A stretch of DNA of 64,000 nucleotides from an uncultured Rhodospirillales bacterium (lineage in GTDB: Bacteria > Pseudomonadota > Alphaproteobacteria > Reyranellales > Reyranellaceae), in NCBI GenBank assembly GCA_902825855.1, contig CADECW010000004.1, positions 1 through 64,000 on the forward strand, in the 5' to 3' direction. Every line of letters begins with the position of its first letter. Within the stretch, counting starts at the first letter, position 1. The notes under the pieces were generated by a model that saw only the letters and a program-made list of their open reading frames with translations, ran no database searches and was not told the DNA's origin. Position numbers and translations under genes: made by a program. Positions 44,080 to 53,117 of the stretch are shown piece after piece.

Positions 44080-44160
44080 GCTAGAGTGCGGCCGCGCCCT
44101 TCGGGTTTTCCCCGCACTTCAAGCCCACCCGACGGAGGCATTGCGGGTGGGCTTTCTCTT
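44080..44160 (+). ncRNA. Candidate small RNA with intrinsic terminator
   Basis: Three consecutive hairpins: AGTGCGG (44085-44091) with CCGCACT (44112-44118), enclosing a small CCC-TTC-GGG hairpin, then AAGCCCACCCG (44121-44131) with CGGGTGGGCTT (44144-44154), a perfect 11-bp stem followed by TCTCTT. No plus-strand protein gene lies upstream, so the terminator must end a short transcript starting inside the gap. TTGACG at 44067 is a possible -35, but no good -10 accompanies it. Confidence 0.4.
44121..44160 (+). terminator. Intrinsic terminator in the 44 kb intergenic gap
   Basis: A perfect 11-bp GC-rich stem (44121-44131 with 44144-44154), 12-nt loop, and the T-rich tail TCTCTT (44155-44160). 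Only the plus strand has the U-tract. Confidence 0.7.
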
Positions 44161-44539
44161 GCCTAATGGCCTTCCGGATCTAGGTGCCATTCCCTGACCC
44201 AAGCCAACCCTGTCGGCTGGAGATCCCGCAACGTGTCCGTCGCGGATCCCGCGAGAAGTCCCGTGGGGATCCCAAGGGACAGGGAGATGCAGCAGCGGCG
44301 GCGGCGCTCGAGTGGTGGGTGTCCCGCGAAGACGTTTGCAGTCGGCCAGACCGCCTCGAGTAAGGCAGACGGCGTGCTGGCGCGATCGACCGGGTCGGGC
44401 GAGATGCGCCCGAGCGCCGCTCCGCAACTTGCCCGGCGCGGCTGGCCGCCGCTGCGACGGCAGGTCAAGCCCGCCCGCCACTGCCTGCCGCGAGGGGGCG
44501 GCGCAAGATTCGGAAATCATTGTTTGGACAGCAGGCCTG

Positions 44540-45775
44540 ATGACATCTCGTGCTGCATCGGGCATGTCTCATCGCGCCGAAACTCCCGGAGGCGTCTTCC
44601 CCTCGATGGCTGCGACTGGCCGCAATTTTTTGCTTGCAGCCTTGATGCTCGCCCTGGTCGCTGTCGCGGCGTTCGCCCTGCCATCGGCCATGTGGGCCTG
44701 CCTGGTGGCGGCCCTCCTGGGACTCGCAGGCATCGTGCTGTTTCGTGGCAACGGCTGGCGCACAGGTTCGCTGCTGGCGGCGGCGCTGGCGCTGAGCCTT
44801 GCCCTGCTGGATGGCTTCGTCGGCCTGCTCACGCCCACGGCACACGGCGCCGGCCTGGTGCGCAAGGTCGAGCCGCGCTGGTGGCCCCAGCCGCATCCCG
44901 TTCTGGGTTTTCGGCCGGCGCCCGACAGCACCGCGGTGGCGGACGCCACGTTCAACGGCCAGCCGATCTACCACCAGACCTATCACATCGATTCCGAAGG
45001 CAGCCGCGTCACGCCCAAGGCGCCGGCGGGCGCCGATCTCTATCTCTTCCTCGGCGATTCCTTCATGTTCGGCCAGGGCATCGCCGACAACGAGACGCTG
45101 CCCTGGCTGTTCGCTACTGCCAACGACGGCAAGATACGCACCTTGAACCTGAGCGCGCCGGGCAACGCGCCAAACCACCTGGTGCGCGCCTTCGAGGCGG
45201 GCCTGCTCGATCGCTATGTCGGCCAGCCGGTGAAGGCCGTGATCGTCTGGATCATCCCGGCCCAGCTCGCGCGCACTACCGGCGACGGCTCGTGGCTCGG
45301 CTCCTCGCCGCGTTATGAGCTGGTGGACGGCAAGCTCGTGCATACGGGCTCGTTCACCGAGTACCGGTTGAGCCATCCGCTCGACGGCGCGAAGTACTAC
45401 CTGGGCGAGCTCTTCCCCTTCATCGGCGCGATCGGCGAGAAGCAGCGGCAGGAGCAGCAGCTGAAGCTGTTCGTCGTGATGATGGCGAGGCTGCAGCAGT
45501 ATGCGCGCGAAAAGTTCAACGCACCGCTGGTCGTGATCTATTCCTGGCCCGACGAGAGGTCCACCGGGCGTCATGGCGATTCGGAGATCGACCAGTCGGA
45601 ACTGGTCAAGGTGATCACCCAGCTGCGCAAGCTCGGCATCGAGCTGATCCGCGTCGACGACGTCACCTCGGACCAGCCCACCGAGAAACTCATGATCCCG
45701 CACGACGGACATCCGACCATCGTCACCAACGAGCGGGTCGCCGCCGAGTTGAAGAAGCGTCTGATCAAGCCGTAG
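44540..45775 (+). CDS. SGNH/GDSL-like membrane-anchored protein
   Basis: 411 residues from ATG 44540; later in-frame ATGs (for example MAATGRNFLLAAL) are also possible starts. Three N-terminal hydrophobic helices (about 30-100) anchor it. The periplasmic part begins with HPVLGFRPAPDS and carries the SGNH block I motif LFLGDSFMFGQGI, a block with LNLSAPGNAPN, and the C-terminal D-x-x-H in PHDGHPT, so the Ser-Asp-His triad is plausible. Relatives include sugar O-acetyl esterases and AlgX/DltD-like proteins. The only polysaccharide-like gene nearby is the O-antigen-ligase-like one 8 kb away. Confidence 0.75.
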   Translation: MTSRAASGMSHRAETPGGVFPSMAATGRNFLLAALMLALVAVAAFALPSAMWACLVAALLGLAGIVLFRGNGWRTGSLLAAALALSLALLDGFVGLLTPTAHGAGLVRKVEPRWWPQPHPVLGFRPAPDSTAVADATFNGQPIYHQTYHIDSEGSRVTPKAPAGADLYLFLGDSFMFGQGIADNETLPWLFATANDGKIRTLNLSAPGNAPNHLVRAFEAGLLDRYVGQPVKAVIVWIIPAQLARTTGDGSWLGSSPRYELVDGKLVHTGSFTEYRLSHPLDGAKYYLGELFPFIGAIGEKQRQEQQLKLFVVMMARLQQYAREKFNAPLVVIYSWPDERSTGRHGDSEIDQSELVKVITQLRKLGIELIRVDDVTSDQPTEKLMIPHDGHPTIVTNERVAAELKKRLIKP

Positions 45776-45899
45776 GCGAGTGCCGGCTCTGCCCGGCATC
45801 GCAGGCGCGCATTCTCGGCCGGTGGACGGCTTCGCATCACCCCGTCTACAGTGCCAAACTTAAGAAGCGGCAAACGCCGCGCGTTCTGGGAGGAACACC

Positions 45900-47435
45900 A
45901 TGTCGTCGATCCATTCGCGTCTCGCGAAGATCATGCTTCCGCTGGCCGTCGCCGCCGGCCTGTCGGCGGCGCCGGCGCTGGCCCAGAAGAAGGGCGGCAC
46001 GCTCACGGTCGGCGTCGAGCTCGACATCGCGGGTTTCGATCCGCTCAAGGTCGGCGTCTACGACACCTCGCCCAATATCGCCGCCAGCCTGTTCCTCGAG
46101 CAGCTCACCAGGCTCGGTGATGACGGCAAGCCCAAGCCCAGCCTCGCGCTGTCGTGGTCCCATTCCGACGACTTCAGGACCTGGACCTTCAAGCTCCGGC
46201 CCGACGTGAAATTCTCGGACGGCACGCCGTTCAACGCCCAGGCCGTGGCCTTCAATTTCCAGCGCCAGAAGGATCCCAAGAACAACTGCCGCTGTGCCTT
46301 CTATATCGCCAACATCCTGAGCGTCGAACCCAAGGACGACCTGACGGTCGTCTATACGCTGAAGGACCCGTCGGTGAACTTTCCGGCGCTGCTGACGCGA
46401 CCTGACCAGAACAGCACCGTTCATTCGCCGACGGCGATTCAGACCAAGGGCGACGACTACAACCGCAACCCCGTCGGCACCGGGCCCTTCGTCATCAAGT
46501 CGTGGACGGCGGGCGACCGCATGGTGCTGGAGCGCAACCCCGACTACTGGGACAAGAGCAAGCCCAACCTCGACCGCGTCGTGCTGCGGCCCTTGCCGGA
46601 CGCGCAGTCGCGCTTCGCAAGCCTGGTTTCCGGCGAGACCGACGTGGTGTGGGCCGACGAGTACGAAGCCGACAACATCGCCCGGGCGCGCAAGAACAAC
46701 GCGCTGAAGGTGCTCGAGTATGTCGGCTCGGGCGCCGGCGTCGCCGCCATCAACACCAAGGTGCCGCCGCTCGACGACGTGCGCGTGCGCCAGGCGCTGA
46801 TCATGGCGATTGATCGTGCGAAGCTGTCGCAGGCCATGACCAACGGCCTCGCCCGGCCGGCCACCAACCCCTACGGCGAGGGCTCGTGGGTCAAGTGCAA
46901 GGACGACGGCGCGCTCAAGACCGACGCCAAGAAGGCGGCCGAACTGATCAAGGAGTACGGCAAGCCCGTACAGTTCAAGATGCTTTTCACGGCGACGCCG
47001 CGCGGTCGCGCCAACTCGCAGGTGCTGCAGCAGTTCTGGAAGCAGATCGGCGCCGACATGGAGATCGAGCTGGTCGACCAGGCGACTTTCCCGCCGCGCG
47101 CCTTCCAGCGCAAGTTCGACATCATCGGCTGGCGCATCGTCGATTTCCCCGACCCCGACGTGCAGATGTTCGCCAATTTCTACTCGAAGAGCCCGCTCAA
47201 CCTCGCCAACTACTCCAACCCCGAACTCGACAAGCTGCTCGAGGAGTCGCGTGTCACGGCCGACGAGGGCAAGCGTACCGAGGCCTACTGCGCGATCAGC
47301 CGCCTGCTCAACAAGGAAGCGACCTGGATGTGGTTCTTCCAGAATACCTACTACGCCATGACCAAGGCCAAGGTGAAGGGCATCCCCAAGCTGTACGGCG
47401 GCGTCATCGACGTCTCCGACGCCTGGCTGGAATAG
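45900..47435 (+). CDS. ABC transporter substrate-binding protein, peptide/nickel family 5 (system 1)
   Basis: 511 residues. A strong GGGAGGA lies before ATG 45900. A Sec signal peptide ends at APALAQ, and the mature protein opens KKGGTLTVGVELDIAGFDPL, the usual SBP_bac_5 start. YNRNPVGTGPFVIKSW and VLERNPDYWDKSKPNLD are family hallmarks. It captures peptides, opines or other solutes in the periplasm for the permease pair that follows. No lipobox Cys, so it is soluble. The 61-nt gap to the permease contains a fragment of the dispersed repeat. Confidence 0.93.
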   Translation: MSSIHSRLAKIMLPLAVAAGLSAAPALAQKKGGTLTVGVELDIAGFDPLKVGVYDTSPNIAASLFLEQLTRLGDDGKPKPSLALSWSHSDDFRTWTFKLRPDVKFSDGTPFNAQAVAFNFQRQKDPKNNCRCAFYIANILSVEPKDDLTVVYTLKDPSVNFPALLTRPDQNSTVHSPTAIQTKGDDYNRNPVGTGPFVIKSWTAGDRMVLERNPDYWDKSKPNLDRVVLRPLPDAQSRFASLVSGETDVVWADEYEADNIARARKNNALKVLEYVGSGAGVAAINTKVPPLDDVRVRQALIMAIDRAKLSQAMTNGLARPATNPYGEGSWVKCKDDGALKTDAKKAAELIKEYGKPVQFKMLFTATPRGRANSQVLQQFWKQIGADMEIELVDQATFPPRAFQRKFDIIGWRIVDFPDPDVQMFANFYSKSPLNLANYSNPELDKLLEESRVTADEGKRTEAYCAISRLLNKEATWMWFFQNTYYAMTKAKVKGIPKLYGGVIDVSDAWLE

Positions 47436-47443
47436 ATGAATGT

Positions 47444-47491
47444 CCTCCGAGTCGCAGTGCTTCGCACTGCTGCGGTCGGAATGACGGTGTA
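47444..47491. repeat. Fragment of the dispersed repeat
   Basis: A hairpin GCAGTGC-TTC-GCACTGC is flanked by TCCGAGTC on one side and CGGTCGGAATGACGG on the other, the latter resembling the right end TCGGGATGACGG of the 28587-28706 element. It sits between substrate-binding protein and permease genes and could act as a transcript-stability or attenuation hairpin. Confidence 0.4.
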
Positions 47492-47496
47492 GCGTC

Positions 47497-48447
47497 ATGG
47501 CGAAATTCCTCGGCCGGCGGCTGCTCTACCTGCTGCCGGTCCTGCTTGCCGTCACGCTGCTCACCTTCCTGGTGGCTTCGCTGCTGCCGGGCGATCTCGC
47601 CACCACGATCCTGGGCGATCAGGCGACGCCCGAGAAGGTCGCTGCGCTGCGCGCCGAGATGGGGCTCGATCTGCCGATCTGGCAGCGCTACGGGATCTGG
47701 CTGTGGGACGTGCTGCACGGCGATCTCGGCCGCTCCTTCCGCACCGGCGAGACGGTGTGGGGCGCGGTGACCGCGCGCCTGCCGGTGTCGCTCGAGCTCA
47801 TGGTCATCGGCGTGGTGCTGGCGCTGGTGATCTCGATCCCGCTCGCCATCCTGTGCGCGGTGAAGAGCGGCAGCGGCGTCGACCGCTTCTTCACCGGCCT
47901 CGCCTTCGGCAAGCTGTCGCTGCCCAACTACATGGTGGCCATCCTGCTGATCTACCTGTTCGCCGTGGAGCTGAACTGGCTGCCGGCGACCGGCTGGGTG
48001 CCGTTCCACGAGGATCCGCTGGCCAACCTCAGGAGCTTCATCCTGCCGGCCGTGACCCTGGCCTTCGCCGAATGGCCGGTGCTGATGCGGGTGCTGCGGT
48101 CGGACATGATCGCCACCCTGCAGGAAGACTACATCGCGATGGCCAAGGCCAAGGGCCTGCGGCCGGCACGCATCCTGCTGGTGCATGCGCTGAAGCCCAG
48201 CTCGCTCACCCTGGTGACGGTGGCCGGAATCAATATCGGCCGTCTGATCGGCGGCGCGCTGATCGTCGAAACCATCTTCGCCCTGCCGGGCATCGGCCGC
48301 CTGCTGGTCGGCGCCATCTACGCCCGCGACTTCATCATCCTGCAGGGCGTCGTGCTGTTCGTCGCCACAGGCTTCGTGGTCGTGAACTTCATCGTCGACA
48401 TGCTCTACGCCGTGCTCGATCCGAGGATCCGCCATGGCCGTGCTTGA
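47497..48447 (+). CDS. ABC transporter permease, DppB type (system 1)
   Basis: 316 residues, six membrane helices. N-terminal GRRLLYLLPVLLAVTLLTFLV and the following TTILGDQATPEKVAALRAEMGLD are the DppB-type start. The EAA coupling loop EDYIAMAKAKGLRPARIL contacts the ATPase. First permease of system 1. It overlaps the DppC-type gene by 14 nt. Confidence 0.93.
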   Translation: MAKFLGRRLLYLLPVLLAVTLLTFLVASLLPGDLATTILGDQATPEKVAALRAEMGLDLPIWQRYGIWLWDVLHGDLGRSFRTGETVWGAVTARLPVSLELMVIGVVLALVISIPLAILCAVKSGSGVDRFFTGLAFGKLSLPNYMVAILLIYLFAVELNWLPATGWVPFHEDPLANLRSFILPAVTLAFAEWPVLMRVLRSDMIATLQEDYIAMAKAKGLRPARILLVHALKPSSLTLVTVAGINIGRLIGGALIVETIFALPGIGRLLVGAIYARDFIILQGVVLFVATGFVVVNFIVDMLYAVLDPRIRHGRA

Positions 48448-49306
48448 ACTCGAAAGCGATGTCGCCACCGCCGCACCGCTGCGCCGCCAGCGTCGCGTCG
48501 GCGTCCTGTTCATCTGCTCCGTCGCCTGGATCGCGCTGATCGGCTTGGCCGCCATCTTCGCCGACTGGCTGCCGCTTCAAAGTCCTACCGACATGGACCT
48601 CCTGGCCAAGCGGGCCGCGCCCTTCAGCCCCGGGCACATCCTCGGCGCCGACCATCTCGGCCGCGACGAGCTCTCGCGCCTGATTCACGGCGGCCGCGTG
48701 TCGCTCACGGTCGGGCTTCTCGCGCCGGTGATCGGCGTCACGATCGGCGGCTGCCTCGGCATGCTGGCCGGCTACTTCCGCGGCCGGCTGGAAACATTCG
48801 CCGTCGGCGGCGTCGACGTGCTGCTGGCGTTTCCGCCGCTGGTCTTCGTGCTGGCGGTGACCGCCTTCATGGGCCAGTCGGTCGCCAACATCACCATCGT
48901 GATCGGCGTGCTGGGCATTCCCGCCTTCACCCGCGTCGCCCGCGCCGTCACCTTGACCTTGAGCGAGCGCGAGTTCGTCACGGCCGCCCGCGCACTCGGC
49001 GCGACGCACTCGCGCATCCTGATCCGCGAGCTCCTGCCCAACGTGGCGCTGCCGTTGCTCGCCTTCTTCCTGCTGGTCGTCGCCATCACCATCGTCGTCG
49101 AGGGCGCGCTCTCCTTCCTCGGGCTCGGCGTGCCGCCGCCGACCGCGAGCTGGGGCAGCATGATCGGCGAAGGCCGCGAGAACCTCGACATCGCGCCCTG
49201 GCTCGCTTTCCTGCCGGCCGGATTCATGTTCCTCACGGTGCTCGCCTTCAACGTCATCGGCGACACGCTGCGCGCGCTCACCGATCCGAGGCCTGGCGCT
49301 CTATGA
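48434..49306 (+). CDS. ABC transporter permease, DppC type (system 1)
   Basis: 290 residues. Typical DppC features: N-terminal helix [17 protein letters not shown], then [24 protein letters not shown], and the EAA loop [17 protein letters not shown]. The C-terminal [20 protein letters not shown] is invariant in the family. It overlaps the preceding gene by 14 nt and the following ATPase by ATGA, indicating strict co-translation. Confidence 0.93.
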   Translation: MAVLELESDVATAAPLRRQRRVGVLFICSVAWIALIGLAAIFADWLPLQSPTDMDLLAKRAAPFSPGHILGADHLGRDELSRLIHGGRVSLTVGLLAPVIGVTIGGCLGMLAGYFRGRLETFAVGGVDVLLAFPPLVFVLAVTAFMGQSVANITIVIGVLGIPAFTRVARAVTLTLSEREFVTAARALGATHSRILIRELLPNVALPLLAFFLLVVAITIVVEGALSFLGLGVPPPTASWGSMIGEGRENLDIAPWLAFLPAGFMFLTVLAFNVIGDTLRALTDPRPGAL

Positions 49307-50271
49307 GCGCACCGTTGCTGTCGGTCGAGGGCATCACCGTCGACCTGCCGACGCCGCGCGGTCCGCTGCGCGCGGTCGACGGCGTCGATCTCACGCTGGC
49401 GCCCGGCAGCACGCTCGGTATCGTGGGCGAGTCGGGCTGTGGCAAGACCATGCTGTCGCGCGCCGTCCTGCAACTGCTGCCCAAGCGCGCGAAACTCGGC
49501 GGCCGCATCATGTTCGCCGGCCGTGACCTCGTGACGTTGCCGGCCGAGGAATTGCGCCGTCTGCGCGGGCCCGAACTCGCCGTCATCTTCCAGGATCCGA
49601 TGACCTCGCTCAATCCGGTGCTCACCATCGGCACGCAGATCGTCGAGACCCTGCAGGCCCATCTCGGCATGGACAGCGCCACCGCCATGCGCCGCGGCGC
49701 CGAGCTTCTCGCCGCCGTCGGCATCCCCGCGCCCGAGCAGCGCCTGCGCCAGTATCCGCACCAGCTGTCCGGCGGCATGCGCCAGCGCGTGGCCATCGCC
49801 ATCGCGCTCAGCTGCGAGCCCAGGCTGCTGATTGCCGACGAGCCGACGACGGCGCTCGACGTCACGGTGCAGGCGCAGATCCTCGACCTGCTGGCGCGCG
49901 AGCAGCAGCGCCGTCACATGGCGATGATCCTGATCACCCACGATCTCGGCGTCGTCGCCGGCCGCACCGACGAGGTGGCGGTCATGTATGCCGGCCGGGT
50001 CGTCGAGCGGGCGCCGACGCCCAAGCTCTTCACGCGCATGCGCATGCCCTATACCGAGGCCCTGCTGGCGGCGATCCCCAAGCTCGATTCACCGCCGCAC
50101 ACGCCCCTGCCCGCCATCGCCGGCCGGCCGCCCGACCAGACCCGGCCGCTGAAAGGCTGCTCGTTCGAGCCGCGCTGCCGCTATGCCGACGATCACTGCC
50201 GGTCCGCCAAGCCGCCGCTTGCCGATCCCGAGCGCGCCGGCGGACTCTTTGCCTGCTGGCATCCGCTATGA
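49303..50271 (+). CDS. ABC transporter ATPase, DppD type (system 1)
   Basis: 322 residues. Walker A GESGCGKT (42-49), signature LSGGMRQR (about 155-162), Walker B LLIADEP (about 174-180), H-loop ITHDLG. The C-terminal oligopeptide-transporter extension with [15 protein letters not shown] holds the Cys cluster typical of this ATPase group. Drives import together with the DppF-type partner, which it overlaps by ATGA. Confidence 0.93.
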   Translation: MSAPLLSVEGITVDLPTPRGPLRAVDGVDLTLAPGSTLGIVGESGCGKTMLSRAVLQLLPKRAKLGGRIMFAGRDLVTLPAEELRRLRGPELAVIFQDPMTSLNPVLTIGTQIVETLQAHLGMDSATAMRRGAELLAAVGIPAPEQRLRQYPHQLSGGMRQRVAIAIALSCEPRLLIADEPTTALDVTVQAQILDLLAREQQRRHMAMILITHDLGVVAGRTDEVAVMYAGRVVERAPTPKLFTRMRMPYTEALLAAIPKLDSPPHTPLPAIAGRPPDQTRPLKGCSFEPRCRYADDHCRSAKPPLADPERAGGLFACWHPL

Positions 50272-51224
50272 CCCCGCTGCTTTCCGTCGAGAACCTGGTC
50301 GTCGAGTACCCCGTCGGCGGCAAGACGCTGTCGGCGGTGGCCGATGTCAGCCTTCAGGTCGGCAAGGGCGAGACCTTGGGCCTTGTGGGCGAATCGGGCT
50401 GTGGCAAGTCGACCCTGGGCCGCGCCGTCCTGCAGCTGCGCCGGCCGACGGCGGGCAGGGTGGTGTTCGATGGCACCGAGCTCACCGGGCTCGCGGCCGA
50501 GAAGATGCGCATGATGCGGCGGCGCCTGCAGCTGATCTTCCAGGACCCGATCGCCTCGCTCAATCCGCGTCGCTGCATCGGCGACATCGTCGCCGAGCCG
50601 CTGATCATCGCCGGCGTCACCGACAAGGGCGAACGCGACCGCCGCGTCCGCGAGGTCTTGACCGCAGTCGGCCTCGACGCCGACCTGGTGTCGGGCCGCC
50701 TGCCGCACGAGTTCTCCGGTGGCCAGTGCCAGCGGGTCTGCATCGCCCGCGCCCTGATCCTCGAGCCCGAGCTCGTGATCTGCGACGAGCCGGTATCGGC
50801 GCTGGACGTCTCGATCCGCGCCCAGATCCTGAACCTGCTCGAGGACATGAAGCGGCGCTATGGGCTGACGCTGCTGTTCATCGCCCACGACCTCGCCGTG
50901 GTGAAGGCGGTCAGCGACCGCATCGCCGTCATGTATCTCGGCAGGTTGTGCGAGGTCGGCCCGACCGAACGGCTGTTCTCGCAGCCGGCGCACCCCTACA
51001 CGGCGCTGCTGCTCGAAGCGATCCCGGTGCCCGACCCGGCGGTGAAACCCGCCACCAATCTGTCGATCGGCGAGCCGCCGTCGCCGCTGGCGCCTCCCTC
51101 GGGCTGCCGCTTCCGCACCCGCTGCCCGCGTGCCGACACCGTCTGTGCCGAAGTCGTGCCGCCGCTCGAGGAGATCGCCGACGGCCAGTTCGCCGCCTGT
51201 CATCATCCTTTGACCGATCGCTGA
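50268..51224 (+). CDS. ABC transporter ATPase, DppF type (system 1)
   Basis: 318 residues. Walker A GESGCGKS (41-48), Walker [16 protein letters not shown]-loop IAHDLA. The signature is FSGGQCQR rather than the usual SGGQRQR: a Cys replaces the first Arg after Gln. C-terminal GCRFRTRCPRADTVC is the expected Cys-containing extension. It begins in an ATGA overlap with its partner and closes the first transporter; a 75-nt gap precedes the CoA ligase. Confidence 0.92.
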   Translation: MTPLLSVENLVVEYPVGGKTLSAVADVSLQVGKGETLGLVGESGCGKSTLGRAVLQLRRPTAGRVVFDGTELTGLAAEKMRMMRRRLQLIFQDPIASLNPRRCIGDIVAEPLIIAGVTDKGERDRRVREVLTAVGLDADLVSGRLPHEFSGGQCQRVCIARALILEPELVICDEPVSALDVSIRAQILNLLEDMKRRYGLTLLFIAHDLAVVKAVSDRIAVMYLGRLCEVGPTERLFSQPAHPYTALLLEAIPVPDPAVKPATNLSIGEPPSPLAPPSGCRFRTRCPRADTVCAEVVPPLEEIADGQFAACHHPLTDR

Positions 51225-51299
51225 CCGGAATCATGTGCCACGGTCTTGCGCAGGGTCTGCAATACCGGCAGCCTGCATCCAACAAGGAACTATGAGGGG

Positions 51300-53117
51300 A
51301 TGGAGCGGGTGAGCCACGTCGCACCCATGCGTGTGCTCAATCGGCCCAAGCCGACGGTCGACGTCGAGCGGCGCGCCGACGGCACCGTGATTCTCTCCGC
51401 CGGCCGCTCCCTGCCAGCCGACTTGCCGCTCGTCATCGACCTTCTGCAGCGCGCTGCCGAGCGCCGGCCCGATGTCACCTTTCTCGCCGAGCGACGCGGT
51501 TCGGATCGGGCGTGGCAGCGGCTGACCTACGGCGAGGCCTGGGCCCGCACCGGCGCCGTCGCCTCGTGGCTGATCGCGCAAGGCTTCGGACCGGACGGCA
51601 AGCCGATCGCCATCCTGTCCGACAACAGTCTCGAGAACGCGCTGATGGTGTTCGGGGCGCTGCGCGCCGGCGCGCTGCTGGCGCCGATCTCGCCCAGCTA
51701 TTCGCTGTCCGGCGACTTCGCGCGCCTCGACCACGCGCTGTCGATCGTCGAGCCCGGGCTGGTCTTCGCGCAGGATTCCACGCGTTTCGCCGCTGCCCTC
51801 GACCGCACGCAGGCGCGCGTGGTCACGGTCGACGGCAAGCGCGGCCTCGCCTTCGGCGCGTTGGCAGGCTGCTCGGTCGACGCATCGGTGTCCGAGCGCC
51901 GTCTGCGCATCACGACCGCGACTCCGGCCAAGATCCTGTTCACCTCCGGTTCGACCGGATCGCCCAAGGGCGTGCTCAATACGCACGGCAATCTCGCATC
52001 GGCGGCGGAGATGAACCGCTCGCTGGGCGAGCCACTCGACGAGAACCGCATCGGTGTGTCGCTCGACTGGCTGCCCTGGCATCACACCTGGGGCGGCAAC
52101 TCCAATCTCAACGGCGCCGTCCGCTCGGCCAGCTCCTTATATATAGACGGTGGCCGCCCCTTGCCGGGCCGCTTCGAGGAAACGCTGGAGAACCTGCGCG
52201 AGCTTTCGCCCTCGGGGTTCGCGACGGTTCCCGCCGCCTACCCTTTGCTGCTCGAGGCCCTCGAACGCGACGAGGATCTGCGCGCCAGGTTCTTCAAGAA
52301 CCTGCGCGGCCTCGGCTACGGTGGCGCGCTGCTGCCGCAGGAAAGCTTCGACCGCTTGCAGAGCCTTGCCGCCGGACAGCTCGGCGAGCGGCTTCCCTTC
52401 AGCTGCGGGTGGGGCATGACCGAGACGACCAGTGTCGGTCTCATGGTCTACTGGAACGTCGACCGTTCCGGCCTTTTGGGCCTGCCGCCGCCCAGCGCGG
52501 TCGCCAAGCTGGTGCCGGCGGGCGATCGTTGCGAGCTGCGCGTCAAAGGCCCGCATGTCATGGCGGGCTACTATGGCGATGCCGCAGCAACCGAAGCGTC
52601 GTTCGACGAAGAAGGCTTCTTCAGGACCGGCGACGCCGCGCGCTGGGTCGACGAGGACAATCCCGCGGCCGGCATCGCCTTCGCCGGTCGCCTGTCGGAG
52701 GAATTCAAGCTCGCCTCCGGCACGTGGGTGCGCGCCACGACTCTGCGCTCGCAGTTGATCGACGCGCTGCAGCCTTACGTGCGCGACCTCGTGGTCGCCG
52801 CACCGGATCGTCCGTTCCTCGGCGCACTGGTGTGGCTCGATGCAAATGCGTGCCGCGAGGCCGGCGGACCTTCCGCTTGGAAGCCCGCGCTGGCCCGCCT
52901 GCTTGCGGCATTCAACGGCCGTCCTGCTGGCAGCGGCTCCAGCAATCGTGTGCAGCGTCTGCTGGTGCTCGACGAGCCGCCGTCGGTGACGGCGGGCGAA
53001 GTCACCGACAAGCGCTCGCTGAACAGCCGGCGCGTGCTCGAACGGCGATCGGCCGACGTGGCGCGGCTCTATGCCGAGGCGGTCGGTCCGGACGTCATCG
53101 TCACGGGGGCCGGGTGA
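51300..53117 (+). CDS. AMP-dependent acyl-CoA synthetase, feruloyl-CoA synthase-like
   Basis: 605 residues from ATG 51300, with AAGGAA about 10 nt upstream. The AMP-binding P-loop ILFTSGSTGSPKGVLNTHGN, the A5 motif WGMTETTS and the A8 region FFRTGDAARWVDE mark the adenylate-forming superfamily. The SPSYSLSGDFARLDHAL and SLDWLPWHHTWGGNSNLN segments resemble feruloyl-CoA synthases, which activate hydroxycinnamates for side-chain removal. The A10 lysine position reads TDKRSLNSRR. It is joined to the next permease gene by a TGATG overlap, so it belongs to the second transporter's operon. The substrate is inferred from resemblance only. Confidence 0.85.
   Translation: MERVSHVAPMRVLNRPKPTVDVERRADGTVILSAGRSLPADLPLVIDLLQRAAERRPDVTFLAERRGSDRAWQRLTYGEAWARTGAVASWLIAQGFGPDGKPIAILSDNSLENALMVFGALRAGALLAPISPSYSLSGDFARLDHALSIVEPGLVFAQDSTRFAAALDRTQARVVTVDGKRGLAFGALAGCSVDASVSERRLRITTATPAKILFTSGSTGSPKGVLNTHGNLASAAEMNRSLGEPLDENRIGVSLDWLPWHHTWGGNSNLNGAVRSASSLYIDGGRPLPGRFEETLENLRELSPSGFATVPAAYPLLLEALERDEDLRARFFKNLRGLGYGGALLPQESFDRLQSLAAGQLGERLPFSCGWGMTETTSVGLMVYWNVDRSGLLGLPPPSAVAKLVPAGDRCELRVKGPHVMAGYYGDAAATEASFDEEGFFRTGDAARWVDEDNPAAGIAFAGRLSEEFKLASGTWVRATTLRSQLIDALQPYVRDLVVAAPDRPFLGALVWLDANACREAGGPSAWKPALARLLAAFNGRPAGSGSSNRVQRLLVLDEPPSVTAGEVTDKRSLNSRRVLERRSADVARLYAEAVGPDVIVTGAG

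Larger units (their letters stand above)
43975..44539. other. 565-nt intergenic region with EcfG promoter and orphan terminator
   Basis: The longest gene-free stretch here. It holds the EcfG-type promoter for the PRC-barrel gene (44007-44031, minus) and a set of hairpins with an intrinsic terminator (44085-44160, plus). From about 44161 to 44539 the sequence is GC-rich with several GGATCCC-type inverted repeats. No convincing gene is seen. Confidence 0.5.

Noticed and set aside
44119-44565. Minus-strand open frames in the 44 kb gap
   Set aside because: Pro/Arg-rich translations without motifs, and they run through the terminator and hairpins.
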